The notes beneath the pieces are model-generated. The model saw only the letters and a program-made list of their open reading frames with translations. It made no database searches and had not been told where the DNA came from. Made by a program: the position numbers and the translations under genes. 64,000 nt of DNA, from the NCBI GenBank assembly GCA_920105625.2, contig OV050031.1, positions 221,450,194 to 221,514,193 of the forward strand, given 5' to 3'. Origin of the DNA: Clusia tigrina (Eukaryota > Arthropoda > Insecta > Diptera > Clusiidae). Shown piece by piece: positions 56,060 through 64,000 of this stretch (positions within the stretch are counted from its first letter, which is position 1; each line of letters opens with the position of its first letter).

Positions 56060-58365
56060 GGCATGCAAATTTGGCATTAATAATAATAAAAATATATTAT
56101 GAATATATTATTATGAATATTATGAAATAATGATGAATAATATTGAATATATTTATAAGTAAATAAAAAAAAAATTATTTTTATTTAAATTGGAAAAAAT
56201 AGTTTTGCAAAAAATTATGAAAAATTGTTTAAAAAATTCAAAGAAAATTAAATTTTAAAAGTGGAACATTTAGTTTAAAAGAAATGATGGAAAGTTTAAT
56301 GAAAAGAAAGAGAATGAAATTAAAAAAGTGGAAACCTTAAAAATAACATTTAACAAAAAATTTTTGAAAAACTAATTTAAAATAATGACGAATATTATTT
56401 AAGAAAATAGTATTTTAGAAAGATTTATTGAAAATTTAATAAAAAATTATTACTGAAGAAAAAATTAAATAAAATTGAACTTAAAAAAGTGAAAATTTTA
56501 ATTTAAAACAAATTATTATGCAAAATTAGAAAAAAATAAAAGAGAATTAAGTTTTCAAAAAAAAAAAATTATTTTGGAAAATTAAATGAAAAATAAAATA
56601 GAATTAAATTAAATAAAGTGGAAAATTTCATTTAAAAAATAATTTTTAACAAAAATTTATTCAAAAATTAATTAAAAATAATTACTGTAAATTAAATTAA
56701 AAAATTATTTAAAGTTAAAATAGTATTTAAGAAAAACAATTGAAAATTTAATAAAAAATGACTTAAAATTAAATATAAAAAAATAATATTTAAGAACAGA
56801 TTTTTTGGAAATTAAATTAAAAAAATAAAATTGTTAATTAAAAGAAAGAATATTTGAAAAACGAAGTTTTGAAAATTATATACAGAAAAATAAGAATTAA
56901 ATTAATATTTAATTTTAAACTAAATTTATATTTGTATACTTATTTATATATTATAATTATACTTTATTATAATTGCAAATTCGTCATTAATAATAAAATA
57001 TTCTGAAACGTGTTTAATAATTCTAATAAAATTGAAGAAACATTGGTTGCTTAATAATTTTATGAAAATCAAATGAAAAAATTATTGAAAATTAATTAAA
57101 TAAATAACTGAAAATTAAATACAAAAAACAACTGAAAATTAAATAAATAAATAAATAAATGAAACTTAATTAAATATTATTAAAAATTAAACTTATAAAA
57201 ATTAATTTGAAAATGAATTCAGAGAAAAATTTTTTTAAAGATATATAAAAAATAACAATTAGATATATTTCAGATATGCAAATTTGGGGTAAATAATAAT
57301 AAAATATTTGCAGATTAATTACAATTAAATTGAAAAAAATATGAGCAAAAAAAAAATTATTAAAACCAAAAAAAAATAAAACTGAAAATAAAATAAAAAA
57401 CTAAATCACCGAAAATAAAATTAAACAAAACGAAAATTAAAATACAAGAAAATTATTGAAAATTAAATATAGAAAAATATATTTTTTCATATTAAAAAGA
57501 TTGCAAGAATTTTTTTATAAAAAAAACTGAAAAAGTTTAATTTAAATTTTATAAAAATGTTAATATTTAGTATTTAACAATTAAAGAATATTAATTAATA
57601 TTTATATAAAATAGTAATAATTGTTAATAAATAATATTTGAAAATTAAGGAAAAAAATTTAATAATTCAAGAAAAAGTATTTGAAAATTAAAGAAAAAAT
57701 ATTTGAAAATCAAAGAAAAAAATTTTGAAAAAAAAAATTGCATTTTAAACGCAAATTGAATATTTAATAAAATCAAATTACCGAAAATAAAATAGAAAAA
57801 AAACTGACTGAAAATAAAATAAAAAACAAAGTAATTGAAAATAGAATAAAAAAACAAATTAATTGAAAATAAAATTAAATAAAAAAATAATTGAAAATTA
57901 AATTAAAAATAAACATTTATTTATTTTAATTTAAATTTAAACAACTGTATATTGAAATTAAACATTCGAAACTTAAAGAATATTAAAACATATTTATATT
58001 AAATAATAATTATTAATTTTGTTATTATATTATTAATTATTTAATTTAATTATTAATAATTATTAAATTATGTTTACAAATTAAAGAAAAAATGTTGGAA
58101 AAAAATTTGAAAAAATCGCAACTGAAATTAATTTAATTTTAAAAAAACAAAAAAAAATTATGGAAAATTAAATTTGAAAAAAATTACTAAAATTTAAATA
58201 TAAACAATTAAATTAACAACTTTATTTAAAAAATTTATTTTTAATCTCCCAGTTTTCTTGAATAATAACAATTAAATTTTAAAAAAACAAATAAATTCAT
58301 AAATTTATTTTAAAAAAAATTATTTGACAAATTATTTGAGAAAAATAATTTTATATTTTAGTTTC
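56060..58365. repeat. 2.3-kb A/T-only tract, A-rich on plus
   Basis: Second tract of AAAATTAAATAAAAAAAT-type sequence with very few C/G. Phrases such as TTGAAAATTAAATAAAAA and GAAAATAAAATAAAAAAC recur irregularly. The minus-strand Phe-rich 70-aa frame is an artefact. Confidence 0.95.
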
Positions 58366-58591
58366 GCTGTTTCTCTCTTTTCCCTTGTAAATTATCCGTC
58401 GACAATAAAAAGAGTAAAAAGAGTTCCGATCCGAGCTGAAACCAATTTCTATCAATGTGGCTGATTCCCTGGCACAGACACTGCTTTCATAGGTCCAGAA
58501 CCTTTCGATGGGGTAAACAGTAGCTTCATAAATATTATTATTATTATATTATTCCTTACACCATAATTAATTATGAGTGCAAGGTGTTGGG
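58366..58591. other. Unassigned sequence
   Basis: Short single-copy interval. Nothing recognised. Confidence 0.4.
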
Positions 58592-58755
58592 GGAATGAGT
58601 ACTAGCTGCAGAGGCTTTCGACTCGACGAGAAAAAGATTTTATAGAAAGAAGCATTTTGGAGACCAAGCCCGTGGCAGGATTTGAACCTGCGACACTCGC
58701 AGGTTCAAATCCTTTCCTCAAATCCTTCTAGCATGCTTACCACTACACTACAGAG
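58592..58755 (-). mobile_element. tRNA-derived SINE, family A copy 2
   Basis: On minus: CTGTAGTGTAGTGGTAAGCA and TGCTAG (A box), AGGTTCAAATCC (a good B box), TGGTCTCCAAAATGCTTCT, TCTTTTTCTCGTCGAGTCGA and GCAGCTAGTACTC. Head and body align with the copy at 28,850. The B-box arm is duplicated in inverted orientation, giving a perfect 16-bp hairpin with a 3-base loop at 58,678-58,712. That is not part of a normal tRNA fold. Confidence 0.8.
58678..58712. repeat. Perfect 16-bp inverted repeat, 3-base loop
   Basis: GGATTTGAACCTGCGA (58,678-58,693), CAC, TCGCAGGTTCAAATCC (58,697-58,712). Both arms contain the pol III B-box core in opposite orientation. Confidence 0.97.
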
Positions 58756-59300
58756 GGTGGCTCTTCATAAATAACTTGATATGTGAACGGGAAAAACGAG
58801 GCCTATTTTCTATCTATTACTGGAGAGCCCAGCACGCGGCACTCGAGAAGATTTATTGACCCTGTACTCATCAAGGTCGAAGCTATTCTAAACCTCAGAG
58901 GAAATGATATTCAACTCTACACTGAACTATTAACAGGAAAGACACTGTGGACTCAATTGCCATATGAGCAAAATAGGACGATTCCTGCCGACTCTGTCGT
59001 GAGGAGCAGGATACGTCAGAACACGTTTTATGCACCAACACACTTAACTATCTGGGCCCAAGCAGACTTAACTATTTAGACAGGAGCAGACCTAAGTATC
59101 TAGTCACAAGCAGACTTAACTATCTAGGCCCAAGCTGACTTTACTATGTAGGGCCAAGCAGACTTAACTATCTGGGCCCAAGCAGACTTAACTACCTAGC
59201 CAGCGGGTTCTTAGCTCCAAATCACCTAGTTAAAGTTAGAGAGTACGAGATTTATAAATAGTCTAGAAGTGTTTTGGTTGGTTACGAGGCTGCACAATAG
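58756..59300 (+). pseudogene. Non-LTR retrotransposon ORF2 C-terminus, frameshifted
   Basis: The first frame runs ILNLRGNDIQLYTELLTGK (the LLTGH landmark). After a frame change, CRLCREEQDTSEHVLC is an intact C-x2-C-x8-H-x4-C zinc knuckle (58,986-59,033). It is followed by TLNYLGPSR, an expanded tandem segment, and FLAPNHLVKVREYEIYK before stops. The order matches the region after RNase H in I/Jockey/R1-like elements. ACAATAGATC near 59,297 matches the 3' UTR start of the element at 2.46 kb. At least one frameshift and several stops make it a pseudogene. Confidence 0.8.
59043..59201 (+). repeat. 24-bp x ~6.6 tandem expansion within the ORF2 remnant
   Basis: Units starting at 59,043, 59,067, 59,091, 59,115, 59,139, 59,163 and 59,187 are exactly 24 bp (CTTAACTATCTGGGCCCAAG plus CAGA). 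Each encodes LNYLGPSR or a variant in the former ORF2 frame, just after the zinc knuckle. Confidence 0.97.
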
Positions 59301-60303
59301 ATCTTTCAGGTCGCTATTAAATAATAATGATGTCACCGTGTACCTGGCGTAATCGGGCCTTGGCTTGCTGCTGGCCTGGTCGTGGCTTCAAACACAACCT
59401 TCAAATTGATAAATTGCTCATGAATGTTTCCTTTCTAGTTGCTCCAACAGCAAATAACACTTTGGTAGCTCGGTTGTTGTGTGATTGTTGTTGTTGTTGT
59501 CGTTGTTGTGTGGTGTATTTTTAAACAAATAGCAGACACATTATTATTTCGTTGTTGTTGTCAAAGCGCTTCGAGCACTTTGGCGGGTTGTCAGTGAATT
59601 ATTAGAAAACTGTTCAAAAATTGACAATTAAAAATGACGACGTACATTTTCAACAGGTACAAATTGGCCAAATAGCTCAGCACTTGAATGGGCCCGGAGG
59701 CAAAGAGGACACGCACACACACACGCAACACACACTTGGTCAGTCGCACCTGCCATTTTGTCAGCTCGACAGCTGTACAAATATTTTAAATATCATATTT
59801 TAAAAGCTTTCGTGGCAGATTTTTGTTTGTTCTGCTGATGTTGGGGGTTAATTGCAAATGAATGCAAGAATTTTGTACAGAAAGAGTCGTAAAAAGTCGC
59901 GTTTTTTTGGACGTTTTTCTCCAATTTTTTTTGATTTTTTTTTTTTTTAGTATATTTTTGTGTAAATAGCAAAACAAAAATTAATAAATTGTCAACTTGG
60001 TACTGCGCAGCACATAAATTAGCGATATTATTACGGCTTATTAAGAAATAAAAGCACAGCAACAACAACAACCTCAACAAGGGGGAAATTCCACTGCAAT
60101 CAAACTTACAAAAACGCAAATAAATCAAAAAGGATTATGGCGCGGCAAATTTACAACTAAACGACCACTTTTCAAAGGTTTATCAAAGAGAAATCTGTTC
60201 GCGTTTCTGTTTGGTTTTTATGTTGCTTTCAGTGACGCAAGAAACGCATTCTTCGCGGCGTCAAGAAAATCGCATCAAATTGTAACATGTTGTTGCCAGC
60301 GGA
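59301..60303. promoter_or_regulatory. Single-copy block, candidate regulatory
   Basis: TTG runs (59,475-59,520, 59,550-59,560), a CA run (59,712-59,733) and AAC runs (60,057-60,075). Balanced composition. Frames up to 111 residues lack domains. Confidence 0.3.
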
Positions 60304-60321
60304 GGGGGGGGGGGGGGGGGG
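60304..60321 (+). repeat. G18 homopolymer
   Basis: Eighteen consecutive G. Could form a G-quadruplex and is prone to length errors in sequencing. Confidence 0.95.
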
Positions 60322-60802
<481 letters not shown>

Positions 60803-60899
60803 TATTATTGTTACGAAATCAACATGCCATCTGATTGGTTGATAGTTTTAGGGTAAGCGTCAATTTCAACCCCTAAAAATACACACTCGAGAAGGCATG
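60803..60899. other. Spacer
   Basis: Short single-copy interval, possibly part of the retroelement 3' flank. Confidence 0.3.
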
Positions 60900-61660
60900 C
60901 GTCACTGCGATGAAAGGCTAGTGGAAGTTCTGGTATACAGGAAGCATATAGGCGACTGCACAATTGAGGAATCAAGCTGAGGGATCTTGCTCATAACTAA
61001 GATATATTCTCCAAAGCACCTGTGGCTTTTGTGTGCCAATGGTCCGCAGTCAGATGTCAAGGTCTTCAGTCAGGTGGCAAAGGTCCGTTGACAGGTTGCA
61101 AAGGTCCGCAGATCAGATATAGTGAGGTTTCGTCACTTTCTCCACAGAATCTACAGAGGTAGCATATGAAGATGGGCCCAACTTATTCATATGAAAGTTG
61201 GAGTCTAAGTCTACAGTGTCCGCTCAAAACGCCTACAATGATTCTAAATTAACTCCAAGGAGAGCTGAAGGCCCTGGCAGCTAGTGCTCCCCTTACAATG
61301 TAAAATAATAATTAAGTTATTGTTTTTCTAGTAATAATAATAATAATAATTATATCTCCAAGGATTGTTAATTAACTTTTGAGCTGTTTTAGGATTAAAG
61401 TCAAACCCAGAAGAGCTTTGGACTGTTGTAAACCTGAAAGATTTTTCCAGGTCTGACTGCTTTTTGCATCTGGTCAGTTATTCAGCAGACCTCCAATGGT
61501 GTTGAGTGATAGATAGTCCACAGAAGGATTCAGGGCCGTTGAACTGAGAGGCCGCATGCTTCCTTTTGCTAAGCTAACAGCCTTCTCATTTCCCTCTATT
61601 CCTATGTGGCCAGGTAGCCACAGTGGAGATATCTTTGGTTAAAGAACCAAACCTCAATAT
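60900..61660 (-). mobile_element. Non-LTR retrotransposon remnant: RNase H end to zinc knuckle
   Basis: On minus, 61,625-61,555 reads LWLPGHIGIEGNEKAVSLAK, the C-terminal RNase H motif (WxPGHxGIxGNExAD) with the catalytic Asp position changed to Val-Ser. The frame continues DYLSLNTIGGLLNN to a region with stops, then IVGVLSGHCRLRLQLSYE and CRFCGESDETSLYLICGPL (about 61,225-61,120). This is the zinc knuckle with its His replaced by Tyr. Several in-frame stops mark it as dead. The RNase H domain plus TGHC and knuckle place it in the I/Jockey/LOA group. A 21-bp tandem expansion follows the knuckle. Confidence 0.85.
61041..61121. repeat. ~21-bp x4 tandem expansion next to the zinc-knuckle remnant
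   Basis: Units start at 61,041, 61,061, 61,082 and 61,103: GGTCCGCAGTCAGATGTCAA, GGTCTTCAGTCAGGTGGCAA, GGTCCGTTGACAGGTTGCAA, GGTCCGCAGATCAG. They overlap the codons following the last knuckle cysteine (minus: CGPLQPVNGPLPP). Confidence 0.85.
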
Positions 61661-62389
61661 GACCTCCCTCTCCTTCCTCTCCCACACTATTACATTCGTT
61701 TGCTTCACAAACCATGCCAGCAACTAAGACTGCCCAAACTCTGTGTGTAGGGTGGCAATAAATTACCAAAGCACATACAACAGCACGAAATGGGGTGCCA
61801 CATAAGCTCAATGTTTACTTTTATTATGTTTTCAAAATAATTTTTGGCAAATGTGCCACTTTTAATAATTTATATTTTTGTTAAAATCAAGAAAAAGGTA
61901 AAAGAAAAACTAATCTAATATAAAATGGAATAAAATTCTGTTCATTTGACAAATTTTATTAACTTTCCAGTCCAGATCGCGCGGTGCTCCACAAACAAAA
62001 AGATTTCTTTTAATTAATTCAAAGTGGTCATAAAGGTGTCATTTTTATGAAGTCTTTTTCTTTTTTCTGTAAGTTTATTTCCATTAATTTTCTTTTTATG
62101 TTTAATCCGTTTGATTGTGTGTGCCCACAGGCGAGATTTAGAAAAACCAACAAAACGAACAACATTTTCTTTAATTGAAAATGCAAATAAAAATTTAATA
62201 AAAAATTCAAATAAATAACGGCAAAAAAATACATTAATTTATTCAACTTTTGTGTTTGTGGATCCTTCCAAAGTGATGAGAAACGGAATGGCCTCTGCTA
62301 ATAAAAATTATAACTAAAATAATAATAATTGCGGGAAGGAATTTTGGATATTCTTTCTGCTCTGATGGTGATGACCCCGCCAAAGAATC
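61661..62389. other. Unassigned sequence
   Basis: The left part (to about 61,810) may be a further, unreadable piece of the non-LTR element. 62,000-62,389 is AT-rich single-copy DNA. Confidence 0.35.
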
Positions 62390-63650
62390 ATGAAGCAAAA
62401 TCGGAGATTTATTTACTAAAACCTTTTCAAAAATCGTTATTGATAAGAGAAATCTGTTTAATTGTGTGAATTGTAGTCTAAAAGAGACCGATTTCATCCC
62501 AACTTACCAACATTGATAATAATAAGGCTATCGCTGAACCCCTCCAAGGAATCATTATTGATAAGAAAAATCGAGAATTCTTTAGGATTACCCTTCCAAA
62601 TATCATTATTGGTCATAGATATAGTCCAATTATTTGAATTTTAGTCTGAAGAAGCTCTATTGCCATCCGCACCCACCAACATTGGTATCACTGAAGCTCT
62701 CCAAAGAGTCATTATTGATGAAAAATCTGGAGAATTCTTTAGAATTACCTTTCCAACTACCATTACTGATAATGGAAATAGACCAAATGTTTAAATGCTA
62801 ATCTGAAGAAGCTCTATTGCCGTCCGTACCTACCAATATTGGTAATAAGGGTATCGTTGAAGCTCTCCAAAGAGTCATTATTGGTGAAAGATCGGGGATT
62901 TATTTACTAAAACCTATTCAGAAATTATTATTGATAATAGAAATAGTCCAATTGCTTAAGTTTTAGTGTGAAAAAGCCCAGTTTTCATTCCATACCTCCC
63001 AACAATGGAAATAAGGGTACCAATGACCTCTCCAACAAATCATTATTGATATACAAATCGGAGAACTCCCTAGAACTACCTTTCTAAATATCATTATTCA
63101 TAATAGAAATAGTCAAATGGTTTGAACTTTAGTCTGAAGAAGCTCTATTGCCATCCGTACCTTCCAACATTGGTAATAAGGGTATCGTTGAACCTCTCCA
63201 AAGAATCATTATTGATGAAAAATCGGTGATACTATAACCTTTCCAAATATCATTATGGATAAGAGAAATCTGTTTAATTGTGTGAATTGTAGTCTAAAAG
63301 AGACCGATTTCATCCCAACTTACCAACATTGATAATAAGAATATCGCTGAACCCCACCAAAGAATCATTATTGATAAGAAAAATCGAGTATTCTTTAGGA
63401 TTACCCTTCCAAATATCATTATTGGTCATATAAATAGTCCAATTATTTGAGTTTTAGTCTGAAGGAGCCCAATTTCCATCTAGGCCTACCAGCAATTGTA
63501 ATAAGGGTATCGTTGAGCCTTTCATTATTGAACAAAAAATCTGGAGAATTCTTTAGAATTACCTTTCCAAAAATCATTTTTTATAAGAGAACTCTATCCA
63601 GTCATTTGAATTTTAGTTTTAAAGTGACCGATCCTCCGACCATCATCCCA
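62390..63650. repeat. ~163-bp tandem repeat, ~8 copies, with ~816-bp higher-order duplication
   Basis: Each unit carries (A/T)CATTATTGATAAGA, a C-rich CTTACCAACATTG.TAATA, TTTAGTCTGAAGAAGC and TTTAGAATTACCTTTCCAAA. The block beginning AAGAGAAATCTGTTTAATTG is near-identical at 62,445 and 63,261, an offset of 816 bp or five units. Confidence 0.9.
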
Positions 63651-64000
63651 AACTACTCACCGACAGCAGCAATATCCTTTCCTTTACATCTTACCTTATC
63701 CTTTACATTGGTATTGAGAGGGGAGAGGATATTTCTGCTGCGTACAAGAGTACTCCTGGAATCGATGTCAGGGGAATTCATCATTCTTTGTCGTGTTGTG
63801 GTCTGCATTATTGGAGCGTAAGTAAGATTGTAGAGAGGACATTTTTAATGCGTACAATGTTGGATGAAGCTCTCGGAAGTAAAAGGCAACGACATATTTG
63901 TGATCTGGGTTAGACTTCTTACCAATATTTGCAAAATAAGCTGCCGAAGTTAGAAGAATTGATTTGAACGACTTAACTAATGACTTTTGCTAAAGTTGCA
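63651..64000. other. Unassigned sequence at window end
   Basis: A 124-aa plus frame (63,447-63,821) runs from the array into this DNA and shows no domain. Nothing else recognised. Confidence 0.35.

Noticed and set aside
58592..58755. Functional tRNA gene with a good B box
   Set aside because: The acceptor and anticodon stems do not pair, the B-box arm is an inverted duplication, and the body matches a second SINE copy.

Overview
The window looks like AT-rich, non-coding DNA from a higher fly (Diptera). A tephritid fruit fly is my best guess, from the mix of CAA/TTG (opa-like) repeats, CA/TG runs, decayed mariner and non-LTR elements and tRNA-derived SINEs. The species cannot be fixed from the sequence alone. 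No complete protein-coding gene is visible. Almost all open frames come from repeats that happen to be open (polypyrimidine tract, minisatellites with periods divisible by 3) or from chance.

The best host-gene candidate is a short + strand start exon. It has an ATG at 23,105, 33 codons, and a strong GTAAGT donor at 23,205, preceded by 1-2 kb of 5'UTR/promoter-like sequence (about 21,300-23,100). If it is real, everything to the right is first-intron DNA at least 40 kb long. I do not recognise the gene.

The rest alternates between two kinds of DNA. (a) Non-repetitive, more GC-balanced blocks (about 3.06-4.14, 7.97-8.47, 10.92-12.2, 21.3-23.2, 38.04-39.27, 43.37-44.9, 49.25-50.1, 52.96-54.06, 55.4-56.0 and 59.3-60.3 kb) look like regulatory or UTR sequence, with homeodomain cores, E-boxes and CAA/CTG runs. 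(b) More than 25 local tandem arrays, nearly all of different families, have periods from 2 to about 226 bp. Examples are a 1.4-kb polypyrimidine tract (6.5-8.0 kb), a 25-bp array (10.0-10.9), a 77-bp array (12.7-13.8), a 93-bp array (24.4-25.5), an open 93-bp array (30.5-31.0), a 45-bp array present twice (37.0-38.0 and 41.0-41.3), a 17-bp array (42.2-43.4), a 24-bp array (50.6-51.3), a 69-copy 19-bp array (54.1-55.4), a 163-bp array (62.4-63.6), and two almost pure A/T tracts (45.4-48.1 and 56.1-58.4).

Transposable-element remnants, all broken: two RTE-like 3' ends (0.83-1.0 and 6.03-6.32 kb, minus); four non-LTR ORF2 C-termini with zinc-knuckle, RNase H or tail signatures (2.2-2.5 plus, 34.3-34.6 plus, 58.8-59.3 plus, 60.9-61.7 minus); a 5'-truncated mariner (14.17-15.17 minus); two tRNA-derived SINE families with two copies each; and three copies of a roughly 75-bp 3'-end element, one with a 12-bp target-site duplication.

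The most unusual theme is that several dead elements carry fresh tandem duplications inside their former coding sequence: 48 bp x3 across the mariner catalytic motif, 24 bp x7 and about 21 bp x4 just after the zinc knuckle of two non-LTR remnants. This suggests that transposon fragments seed minisatellites in this genome.
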